Part shown: one piece after another, positions 7,958-16,147 of the stretch | How the letters are laid out: the number at the start of each line of letters is the position of its first letter | Position numbering within the stretch: the first letter of the stretch is position 1 | Assembly: GCF_035271045.1 (NCBI RefSeq) | Contig: NZ_DATESC010000015.1 | Span: 124,001 to 188,000, forward strand | Source of the DNA: Marinospirillum sp035271045 | Lineage (GTDB): Bacteria > Pseudomonadota > Gammaproteobacteria > Pseudomonadales > Halomonadaceae | Reading direction: 5' to 3' | Length of the DNA stretch: 64,000 nucleotides | Translations under genes and position numbers: made by a program | The notes under the pieces: generated by a model | The model's input: the letters and a program-made list of their open reading frames with translations, nothing else | Databases searched by the model: none | Told to the model about the DNA's origin: nothing

Positions 7958-10831
7958 TTAACTAAAGGCTCTTTGCTGGTGCCAATCAGGCGTATAGTCT
8001 CGGTCATACCAATCTTGCAGCCGATCTATTTCATAAAAAAGCTGCTCTAAACTACTGGCCACCCGCTGCTGTTGACCCGACTTTAATTGGGTTTCTAGCG
8101 CTTCAGTGGTTTGGGCTAAATCAGGTACACCACAATAACGGCTCGCACCATGCAAACGATGCACCGCATCCAGCAAAGCTGGATCGTTTTGGTTTTTTAG
8201 CGCCAGCTCTATCGCATCACGGCTTTCGTTTAAACTGTCTAAAAGTAAACTTAATAATTCATCCGCCACCGCCGCTTTACCTATCGCTAACTTAACCCCC
8301 ATTTCATGGTCGACAGGGCAACTTTGCCAAGACTCTTCACTGTGGTTAACGTTCAATAAAGGTGCGCTGGTCAATTCAAGGGTAAAGCGCTCACCTAACC
8401 AGCGGTGTAGTAAATCCGTTAGTAGCTTTTCATTAATTGGTTTTATTAAAATATCGTTAATGCCCGCTTGTAACCAGCTTGAACGCTCTTCAACAGCTGC
8501 ATGAGCAGTGCAAGCAATAATGGGTAAGGTACGGTATTGATGACCCAGCGCACGAATTTTTTTCGTGGCTTCAATGCCTGAAATAACCGGCATTTGAATG
8601 TCCATCATAATCAAATCAATTGGATGCTCAGCAACACAATGCACTGCTTGTTCACCATTTATGGCTTGCAAAGTCTCAAACCCCATTTGCTCCAATAAAG
8701 TCACCAGCAGCAAAAGGTTAGAAGGCGTATCATCGACCGCTAAAATAACAGCAGGCTTAGTTTTAGGTAATAAGGTCTTACTGGTTTGCCTAACAGTGCT
8801 GGGGTCTAATAAACCTTGCAGGGCTTGCTTTAAACGTGGCATGGCTAAAGGCTTGGTTAATAATTGCCCTGCACTTTGACGACGTAAAAATGTATGCGTG
8901 TCAGGTTCAGAAGTATTCACCAGCAACATATTAGGTAACTTAGCAACGCGCAACTGGCTTAAACAATCCAGCCAAGACTTTTCCTTAACTTGCCACGCAT
9001 CCATACCCACCAACACGGCTGTAACATCTTTTAAACACAGTTTATCAGGCATTTTTTCTGGCGAATCCCAAGATTCAACCTGTGCGCCCCAACGTCGTAA
9101 TTGATGCGACCAAGCTTGGTTCGTTAAGCGGTGGCTTTCTAGCACCCCAAACGTTTGTCCCACCAACCAAGGCGTAGCTTCAGGCGCGGCATTTAAAACC
9201 ATTAAAGGCAGACTAAACCAAAAAGTAGACCCTTCACCTTCTACGCTTTCTAAATCGATTAACCCACCCATTTGCTGTACTAACTGCTTACAAATAGCCA
9301 AGCCTAAGCCCGTACCACCAAATTGGCGTGTTTGTGTGGTGTCGGCTTGCGTAAAAGCACGAAACAGTTTTTGACGCTGATTTTCGCTTAACCCTACGCC
9401 AGTATCAGTAACCGCAAATTTAATGTAACTCACTTGCCCTGACTGGGGTGCAATTAGCGCAGCAGAATCAGTTAAATCATCACGATCATCTAACATAATA
9501 CGCAACACCACATCCCCTTTTAGGGTGCATTTAAGCGCATTACTTAATAAATTAGTGATTAATTGCTTTAACCTTAACGGATCAATGCTGACCTTTAAAG
9601 GCACATCGTCATATACTATGCCCAATAAACTAATATTTTGCCGATGACTAATGGGCGCAAACATAGATAAGCAATCATCCAAATGTTGGCGTAAATCCAA
9701 GGGCATTTCTTCTAAAACCATCATGCCTGCTTCAATTTTAGAAAAATCTAAAATGTCGTTAATAATGCCTAGCATGGTTTCTGAGGTGCTTAGAATATGA
9801 TTAATGTATTCTTTTTGGCGCTGATCCATTGAGGTACGTGACAAAAGATTAGAAAAGCCAACAATGCCATTCAATGGCGTGCGAATTTCATGGCTCATAT
9901 TCGCTAAAAACTCAGACTTAATTCGGCTAGCCTGCAAAGCATCTTTTCGCGCTTGGTCTAGCTCAATATTTTTAATCTCAATCGTTTCTAAGCTACGCAG
10001 CGAATCCTCATGCACTTCGTCAATGGATTGTTGATAACTTTCATCCCTTTCTGCCAACTGCTTAGTCATTGCAACCAAACTTTCTTGAAGTCTTTCTAGC
10101 TCTAACACACTTGAGTAGCGATAAGTGGATGAATAAGACGATAAAGTAGCATGGGTATATTTACCTTCAGCAACAGCCAATAATAAAGTACGTGCCTGCT
10201 CTAAATGCATTTGTAAATAACTAACAAGGTAATGCGTTAATAATAAACTCAGCAAAAACAACCCTGTGATTAAACCACCACTTAATAAGGCTAAACGGTA
10301 TTTATATAACAACAAAGGCGTAAGGCTAAGCTCTAATTCTGCCCAACCCAGTAGTTGCTGACTACCCAGCAACCGTTGACGGCTAAGGTCTCTTTCGTGA
10401 CTTAATAATTCAAAAATAGGTTGCACAAAGCGCAGCGTTTCTTCTTCTTTAGCGACTTGTGCTTGTAATTGCCAACGTAAATTAGGATAAAACTGCAAAG
10501 GGCGCATACTTGGCCCAGCGTGTAAAAGACTGATTTGGCTTGAATCGTACAGCGAAAAAGCACGTACATCTTGATTCTCCAGCAACTGCTCAGCTAAAAA
10601 CTTAACATCGTTCAAAGATTCTAGCTTGTTAAGACTTAATGCCAGCCTAGAACTAAGGTTTTTTAGCATTAGCTGACCACGTTCTAATAGCTGCTCATCC
10701 AAGGCTTTAAAATGGGTATTTAACAACCAGCCACCCGTTGCTAGCGTTAATAACCACAAGGGCAAAAAACAACCAAAAATAATCCAGTTTTTTAAAGAAA
10801 AACGCATCCCTTGCTTTTTATTTTCACCCAT
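7958..10831 (-). CDS. barA: Hybrid sensor histidine kinase BarA/GacS
   Basis: This 957-residue tripartite sensor has TM1 (~15-37), a periplasmic segment, TM2 (~178-205) and a HAMP-like linker. A HisKA box FLANMSHEIRTPLNG follows with phospho-acceptor His314. The HATPase region has N and G boxes (ITNLLSNALKC; DTGVGLSENQ; GGTGLGLAICKQL). A receiver domain carries VDDTPSN and MMDIQMPVISG, and the C-terminal HPt domain carries RLHGASRY. This is the GacS/BarA architecture, which activates GacA/UvrY and hence the Csr/Rsm small RNAs. csrA is also in this window. It converges on pabB with a 42-nt gap and is followed upstream by mazG and relA. Confidence 0.92.
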   Translation of the reverse strand: MGENKKQGMRFSLKNWIIFGCFLPLWLLTLATGGWLLNTHFKALDEQLLERGQLMLKNLSSRLALSLNKLESLNDVKFLAEQLLENQDVRAFSLYDSSQISLLHAGPSMRPLQFYPNLRWQLQAQVAKEEETLRFVQPIFELLSHERDLSRQRLLGSQQLLGWAELELSLTPLLLYKYRLALLSGGLITGLFLLSLLLTHYLVSYLQMHLEQARTLLLAVAEGKYTHATLSSYSSTYRYSSVLELERLQESLVAMTKQLAERDESYQQSIDEVHEDSLRSLETIEIKNIELDQARKDALQASRIKSEFLANMSHEIRTPLNGIVGFSNLLSRTSMDQRQKEYINHILSTSETMLGIINDILDFSKIEAGMMVLEEMPLDLRQHLDDCLSMFAPISHRQNISLLGIVYDDVPLKVSIDPLRLKQLITNLLSNALKCTLKGDVVLRIMLDDRDDLTDSAALIAPQSGQVSYIKFAVTDTGVGLSENQRQKLFRAFTQADTTQTRQFGGTGLGLAICKQLVQQMGGLIDLESVEGEGSTFWFSLPLMVLNAAPEATPWLVGQTFGVLESHRLTNQAWSHQLRRWGAQVESWDSPEKMPDKLCLKDVTAVLVGMDAWQVKEKSWLDCLSQLRVAKLPNMLLVNTSEPDTHTFLRRQSAGQLLTKPLAMPRLKQALQGLLDPSTVRQTSKTLLPKTKPAVILAVDDTPSNLLLLVTLLEQMGFETLQAINGEQAVHCVAEHPIDLIMMDIQMPVISGIEATKKIRALGHQYRTLPIIACTAHAAVEERSSWLQAGINDILIKPINEKLLTDLLHRWLGERFTLELTSAPLLNVNHSEESWQSCPVDHEMGVKLAIGKAAVADELLSLLLDSLNESRDAIELALKNQNDPALLDAVHRLHGASRYCGVPDLAQTTEALETQLKSGQQQRVASSLEQLFYEIDRLQDWYDRDYTPDWHQQRAFS

Positions 10832-10852
10832 GAGCTTATTTTTTCTTATCGC

Positions 10853-11755
10853 TTAATTGTTTTTTGGTTGGCAGTTACTTTCTTTTAACTGGCTTTCTTT
10901 TAACTTGGCAGCTTCCCAATAAACATCTAGCTGTTCTAACGAAAAGCGCTGTTTAGCATCGGCTTGGTTAGCAACCGTTAACGGTTTACCTGTGTCTAAA
11001 CACAAGGTTTCAATCATTTTAAAACGCTGTTCAAACTTACGGTTAGTGCTGCGTACAGCACTTTCTGGGTCTACTTTTAAATGCCGCGCTAAATTAACGG
11101 AGGCAAATATAAAATCCCCCATTTCGGCGGCTACTTCATCTTGATTGCCAGCGGCTAAAGCTTCTCGAATTTCAGCCAGCTCTTCTTCCATTTTGTCCAA
11201 CACTAATAAAGGGTCGTCCCAATCAAAACCAACCTTAGCGGCTTTCTTTTGTAGTTTCACCGCGCGTGTCATCGCCGGTAAATTAAGTGGCACACCATCT
11301 AACAAGGATTCGGCTGGCAACTCGCCTTTTAATTCACGCTCAGCCGCTTTCACCTTTTGCCATAATTGGCTGACTTCTTCAGGCGTTTGTGGCTGTTCAC
11401 TCACAATACCCGTAGCAACGCCTGAACCGTATAACTCACCATCAGGGAAGATATGTGGATGGCGCGTCACCAGCTTATTAGTCAATACATCCACAATGTC
11501 GGCAAAATTGTAGCGCTGCTCTTCGTTAGCAAGCTGGGCATAAAAAATCACTTGCAGCAGCAAATCACCCAGCTCTTCTTTTAGGTGCTCAACGTCATTG
11601 GCTTCAATGCATTCCACCACTTCATACACTTCTTCTAATGTGTGAGGTACTAAAGATTGGCGCGTTTGTTTTAAATCCCAAGGACAACCCGTTTCTGGGT
11701 CACGCAATCGAGCCATTAAATTCAGCAAATCGTCTAATGCATAAGGTCTTTGCAC
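10853..11755 (-). CDS. mazG: Nucleoside triphosphate pyrophosphohydrolase MazG
   Basis: This 300-residue protein has the two tandem all-alpha MazG domains. Each shows the EExxE...ExxD metal-binding pattern: EEVYEVVECIE with KEELGDLLLQV in the first, and EEELAEIREAL with AEMGDFIFASVN in the second. The N-terminal ETGCPWDLKQTRQSL is the typical entry motif. MazG hydrolyses NTPs and moderates (p)ppGpp-linked nucleotide imbalance. It lies 35 nt after relA in the same direction, a common arrangement that supports a stringent-response role. Confidence 0.96.
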   Translation of the reverse strand: MQRPYALDDLLNLMARLRDPETGCPWDLKQTRQSLVPHTLEEVYEVVECIEANDVEHLKEELGDLLLQVIFYAQLANEEQRYNFADIVDVLTNKLVTRHPHIFPDGELYGSGVATGIVSEQPQTPEEVSQLWQKVKAAERELKGELPAESLLDGVPLNLPAMTRAVKLQKKAAKVGFDWDDPLLVLDKMEEELAEIREALAAGNQDEVAAEMGDFIFASVNLARHLKVDPESAVRSTNRKFEQRFKMIETLCLDTGKPLTVANQADAKQRFSLEQLDVYWEAAKLKESQLKESNCQPKNN

Positions 11756-11790
11756 AATTCATCTCTTTTAATTAATGCTTATTTCAGGCT

Positions 11791-14049
11791 TTAGCCATTA
11801 GGTTTTTGACGAAAGCGCTGTACATCTACCACATTGGGTAGCTGATTAATTTTATTCAACACTTGCCCTAGCGCTTCTAATCCCAACACCTCTAAAGTCA
11901 CTAAAATATTGGCAAGGTTTTCTTTTTTATTCGTCAAGGTATTTACCGATAAAACATTCGCCTTTTCATTGGCTAAAACCACGATAATATCCCTCAGCAA
12001 GCCGGTACGATCCCAAGCTTTAATACGAATATCCACCGGATGCATTTGTAGTTTATTACTGCCCCATTCTACATTCACTAAACGGCGGGGATCTTCAGCA
12101 CGCAACTGGGTAATGTTAGCGCAATCTTGACGGTGAATTGTGACGCCTCTACCTAGCGTGATGTAACCAATAATATCATCGTCAGGCAAAGGCTGGCAGC
12201 ACTTAGCCATTTGGGTCATTAAATTGCCAACACCCAAAATGGTAATATCATCTTTGCTGGATGCTTTGCGACTGGAAGGACGTGTTAGTAGTCGGTCGAG
12301 TTGGTCAATGTCTTCCGTTTCACCAAACAACTGCTGCGCCATTGATAAAACTTGACCTGAACGTAAATCGCCTGCACCTAAAGCTGCATACAAATCCTCT
12401 TCGTTCTGTAGATTGTGTGCTTTAGCTAACGCCGCCATATCTAAACCTTCAAGGCTTAAACGCTTAAACTCTTTTTCAATTAATTGGCGACCACCTTCAA
12501 CATTTTTATCGCGGTCTTGTAGCTTAAACCAGTTCTGAATTTTAGCTCTGCAACGGGTACTTTGCACATAACCCAAAGCAGGGTTTAACCAATCGCGGCT
12601 GGGCGAACCTTCGCCTGCTGCCGTTAGAATTTCGATCTGCTCGCCGGTTTTAAGGGTGTAGTTCAGCGGTACAATGCGCCCACCCACTTTAGCGCCTCGG
12701 CAACGATGGCCTATTTCAGTATGAACACGGTAAGCAAAATCGATGGGCGTTGCACCTTGCGGCAAGTCAATAACATGACCGTCAGGGGTAAAAACATAAA
12801 TACGGTCTTGAGCAATATCACCTTGCAACTCATCACGCAGGCCAGTTAAATCACCAATTTCTTCTTGCCAATCCAATACCTGTCGCAGCCAAGCAATTTT
12901 TTCTTCGTAAGCATTACTTTTATTAGCAGCATCTGTGCCTTTATAAAGCCAATGCGCGCACACCCCTAACTCAGCTTCTTCATGCATAGCAAAGGTGCGA
13001 ATTTGGACCTCTAAGACTTTGCCGCCATCCGTAATAACCGCCGTGTGTAATGAGCGATAACCGTTATCTTTAGGCGTAGCAATGTAATCATCAAACTCAT
13101 TAGGAATGTGTTTATACATAGAATGCACTATGCCCAACACCGCATAACAATCCCGCACTTCTGGCACTAACACCCTAACAGCACGAATATCGTACACTTG
13201 CGAAAAGTCGATTTTCTTATTTTTCATCTTGCGCCAAATCGAATAAATATGTTTGGCACGGCCTTGTAAATCAGCACCTTCAATGCCTTGATCTTTAATC
13301 GCAACGCTTAATTCTTGTAACGTTTTTTGAATGTATTCAGCACGGTCCATGCGCTTTTCAGCCAGCAACCTAGCAATGTACTTATAGCTGTCTTCTTCTA
13401 AATAACGAAATGATAGGTCTTCTAATTCCCACTTAATGTGCCCAATACCCAAACGGTGGGCTAAAGGGGCGTAAATATCAAACACTTCACGCGCTACTTT
13501 TAAGCGTTTTTCATTGGTCGCTGTTTTAATTTGCCGTAAAGCGCAAGTACGCTCGGCTAATTTAATGAGTGCAACTCGCACATCATCAACCATAGCAACC
13601 AACATTTTACGCAGTTTTTCTAAAGGGTTTTGCTGTTGACCAAAAGCAGGCGCATCGCTGGTTTTAGTTTGGCTAATACTGGCCATTTGATGCACACCAT
13701 TCACCAGCCCCGCGACGGTACTGCCAAACTGTTTTTCTATTGCCGTTAAGCTCACCAGCTCTTCACGCACCCCACGGTACAAAATAGCAGCAACTAAGGT
13801 GTCATCATCCATGCGTAATTCACCCAGAATATCAGCCATTTCTAAGCCGGTTCTAAGGTTGCTTGCGCCTTCATACCACTGCCTTTTTTCTGTTTCTGCA
13901 CGTTTTTCTAGTGTTGCAGCCAAATCAGCAGCAGCCCTTATTCGTGCCGGATTAGCTAACGTAACATCCAGTTGTAAGTGATCCAGCCAGCGATCTAAAT
14001 TAACACTGCCATCTGAATTCAGTGGTTGGTCGTCTCTTACCTTTACCAT
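11791..14049 (-). CDS. relA: GTP pyrophosphokinase RelA
   Basis: This 752-residue long RSH protein has a degenerate N-terminal hydrolase domain, a (p)ppGpp synthetase domain (YDIRAVRVLVP; TPKDNGYRSLHTAVI), TGS (VFTPDGHVIDLPQGATPIDFAYRVHT), a zinc-finger segment (MAKCCQPLPDD) and ACT (IKAWDRTGLLRDI). The intact HD metal motif is missing: AAILYRGVRE stands where bifunctional enzymes have HD. The synthetase carries EFDDYIA, the ExDD form typical of monofunctional RelA, rather than RxKD. It is therefore a synthetase that senses amino-acid starvation on ribosomes. mazG follows and cysM precedes. Confidence 0.96.
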   Translation of the reverse strand: MVKVRDDQPLNSDGSVNLDRWLDHLQLDVTLANPARIRAAADLAATLEKRAETEKRQWYEGASNLRTGLEMADILGELRMDDDTLVAAILYRGVREELVSLTAIEKQFGSTVAGLVNGVHQMASISQTKTSDAPAFGQQQNPLEKLRKMLVAMVDDVRVALIKLAERTCALRQIKTATNEKRLKVAREVFDIYAPLAHRLGIGHIKWELEDLSFRYLEEDSYKYIARLLAEKRMDRAEYIQKTLQELSVAIKDQGIEGADLQGRAKHIYSIWRKMKNKKIDFSQVYDIRAVRVLVPEVRDCYAVLGIVHSMYKHIPNEFDDYIATPKDNGYRSLHTAVITDGGKVLEVQIRTFAMHEEAELGVCAHWLYKGTDAANKSNAYEEKIAWLRQVLDWQEEIGDLTGLRDELQGDIAQDRIYVFTPDGHVIDLPQGATPIDFAYRVHTEIGHRCRGAKVGGRIVPLNYTLKTGEQIEILTAAGEGSPSRDWLNPALGYVQSTRCRAKIQNWFKLQDRDKNVEGGRQLIEKEFKRLSLEGLDMAALAKAHNLQNEEDLYAALGAGDLRSGQVLSMAQQLFGETEDIDQLDRLLTRPSSRKASSKDDITILGVGNLMTQMAKCCQPLPDDDIIGYITLGRGVTIHRQDCANITQLRAEDPRRLVNVEWGSNKLQMHPVDIRIKAWDRTGLLRDIIVVLANEKANVLSVNTLTNKKENLANILVTLEVLGLEALGQVLNKINQLPNVVDVQRFRQKPNG

Positions 14050-14097
14050 AGCTTTATCGCCCTAGTGTTTTTCCGCTATCAATGCTGCCTGTTATTG

Positions 14098-15045
14098 CTA
14101 ATCAGCGCTAGCCAAGGCGTTGTTAGCAAACACGCCAGTAGAAAGGTAACGATCCCCACGGTCACAAATAATCGCAACCAGTATGGCATTTTCTAATTCA
14201 GCCGCCAGCTTCAGCGCACCAGCCACCGCACCACCGGAAGAAACGCCCGCAAAAATGCCTTCTTCAAGTGCTAAACGCCGCATGGTCACTTCAGCTTCTT
14301 GCTGGCCAATATCCAACACCTTGTCTACACCTTTGGCATCATAAATGCTGGGCAGGTATTCAATTGGCCAACGGCGAATACCGGGAATATTGGCATTTTC
14401 AGCAGGCTGTAAACCAACAATTTGCACTTGAGGATTTTGTGCTTTTAAGTAGCGTCCTGTGCCCATAATTGTGCCAGTCGTGCCCATCGAACTAATAAAA
14501 TGCGTTACTTGGCCCGCTGTTTGCTGCCAAATCTCTGGGCCAGTGGTCTGGTAATGAGCCAAAGGATTATCCAAGTTACCAAATTGGTTTAATACCTTAC
14601 CTTTACCCTGCTGCTGCATAGCTAACGCTAGGTCGCGTGCGCCTTCCATACCTTTTTCTTTACTCACTAAAATTAACTCAGCACCATAAGCCTGCATTGC
14701 CCATTTACGTTCATCCGATGCCGTTGCTGGCATAATCAAAATCATTTTATAACCCATCACCGCAGCAGCCATAGCAAGAGCAATGCCAGTATTGCCCGAC
14801 GTTGCTTCAATCAACGTATCACCTTGCTTAATTTCGCCACGCAACTGTGCCTGCTGCAGCATTGAAAAAGCCGGACGGTCTTTAACAGAACCCGCCGGAT
14901 TATTACCTTCAAGCTTTACCAACAAAGTATTATTCTTACCGGCATTTAAACGCTGCAAACGCACTAATGGCGTATTACCAACTAGATCAGCAATGCTAGG
15001 CCAAGCGGATGAAGAACCGTTAGAAACACTTGATATTTTATTCAT
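14098..15045 (-). CDS. cysM: Cysteine synthase B (CysM)
   Basis: This 315-residue PLP enzyme makes cysteine, or S-sulfocysteine from thiosulfate, out of O-acetylserine. It has GNNPAGSVKDRPAF with the PLP lysine (the GNNPAGSVKDR form is the CysM version of the motif), EATSGNTGIALAMAAA, and the phosphate-binding GTTGTIMGTGRYL. The N-terminus MNKISSVSNGSSSAW is slightly longer than that of E. coli CysM. It is transcribed leftward just upstream of relA, the order known from Pseudomonas-type genomes. Confidence 0.94.
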   Translation of the reverse strand: MNKISSVSNGSSSAWPSIADLVGNTPLVRLQRLNAGKNNTLLVKLEGNNPAGSVKDRPAFSMLQQAQLRGEIKQGDTLIEATSGNTGIALAMAAAVMGYKMILIMPATASDERKWAMQAYGAELILVSKEKGMEGARDLALAMQQQGKGKVLNQFGNLDNPLAHYQTTGPEIWQQTAGQVTHFISSMGTTGTIMGTGRYLKAQNPQVQIVGLQPAENANIPGIRRWPIEYLPSIYDAKGVDKVLDIGQQEAEVTMRRLALEEGIFAGVSSGGAVAGALKLAAELENAILVAIICDRGDRYLSTGVFANNALASAD

Positions 15046-15075
15046 AATTTTTATGACCTTCTCGTTACCATCTTT

Positions 15076-15540
15076 TTAAGACACCAGATCAATGACTAAA
15101 CCTTTAATGCTAACAAGCCTTCTAGCAATCGCAACACGGTCTTTTTGTTCACTCATAATTAAGTTCATTAAATCTTCTGCTTCTTCATCTATGCGACGCA
15201 CAATTTGGTGTCTATCAGCGGGATGCCAACCAGGACCTACGTTTTCTACTTGGAAACCACCTTTCACCACCTTACCAACAAGATTAGACAGCAGCACTTT
15301 AAAAACTTCCAAATTACCAATACTGGGATTACGTTCTAATTCATCACCGGCTTGACCAATTAATTCTTGTAGCTGATTTAATTCTTCTTTAAAGGCAGCA
15401 CGACCACCCGAGGCAACTTGGTGCATTAGCTGGTCATTAAAGCTTAATGCGTTCTTACTTGCCGTACCGTCAGTTTTAGCTGATCGCGCTTTTTGACGAT
15501 CGGAACGCAAGTTTTTAAGCATAGTATTAATGGGTAACAT
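15076..15540 (-). CDS. DUF327 / YaaR-like protein
   Basis: This 154-residue, charged, probably all-helical protein has no signal peptide or membrane segment. The pattern NLEVFKVLLSNLVGKVVKGGFQVENV, a long helix, then the C-terminal ARRLVSIKGLVIDLVS resembles the DUF327 (YaaR) family, best known from Bacillus and spirochaetes. Function is unknown. It starts 2 nt after the upstream DUF2489-like gene, so the two are probably co-translated. Its family assignment rests on my recall of the pattern, not a search. Confidence 0.6.
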   Translation of the reverse strand: MLPINTMLKNLRSDRQKARSAKTDGTASKNALSFNDQLMHQVASGGRAAFKEELNQLQELIGQAGDELERNPSIGNLEVFKVLLSNLVGKVVKGGFQVENVGPGWHPADRHQIVRRIDEEAEDLMNLIMSEQKDRVAIARRLVSIKGLVIDLVS

Positions 15541-15542
15541 TA

Positions 15543-16073
15543 TTATTTACCATCAGCGGTGTTAACAGCAGCAGCATTAACAAAAAGGGGTTCGCCGGTA
15601 AACTTACCTTGCTGCTCGCTAAAAAGACGCAGTTGTGTTGCGGCTTTTTGTAGCTCAGCTCGGTATTGTTCTTCAAGGGCAAGGCGAGTTTTATCTTGCT
15701 CAACTTTTTCTGTTGAAGAAAGGTTGGTATATTCTTTATGCGTTGCTAGATTTTTGGTTTGTTGATAAAAAGTATCGAACACCACCAAGTCGGCACGTTG
15801 CACATAAATACCTTCGTCTAATAAATCTAAAAATACCCGCACCCGTAAGCAACCTTCCGTTAAGCTAACCTGTTGCTCTTCAAGTGCTTTTGCTAATAAA
15901 AATAGATTTTCTAAAACATTTTCACGTGCTTTTAAACGCTCTTGTTCATGGGTTTGTTGGGCTAAAGCAACTTGACGTTTAGCTTCATAGTGCAGGTGCG
16001 CCGCATAACCGGCGAGGGGGATAATAAGGGCGATAGCCGCAGCTAAAAAAATTGTCGCGTCTTGGGCGCTCAT
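15543..16073 (-). CDS. DUF2489-like single-pass membrane protein
   Basis: This 176-residue protein has an N-terminal membrane anchor (residues ~7-24, FLAAAIALIIPLAGYAA) followed by a long charged coiled-coil-like cytoplasmic helix. A conserved-looking centre reads LTEGCLRVRVFLDLLD. The layout (one TM, coiled coil, CLR+RV..LLD core, length) matches DUF2489 proteins of gammaproteobacteria, whose role is unknown. It is immediately upstream of the YaaR-like gene and downstream of ppc on the same strand. Confidence 0.6.
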   Translation of the reverse strand: MSAQDATIFLAAAIALIIPLAGYAAHLHYEAKRQVALAQQTHEQERLKARENVLENLFLLAKALEEQQVSLTEGCLRVRVFLDLLDEGIYVQRADLVVFDTFYQQTKNLATHKEYTNLSSTEKVEQDKTRLALEEQYRAELQKAATQLRLFSEQQGKFTGEPLFVNAAAVNTADGK

Positions 16074-16147
16074 ACACAGTTACTCTTGCTGAATAATAGC
16101 GCCCAAGGATAGCAGAAAACAAACGTTTAGCGCACTAGCCTGTGTTA

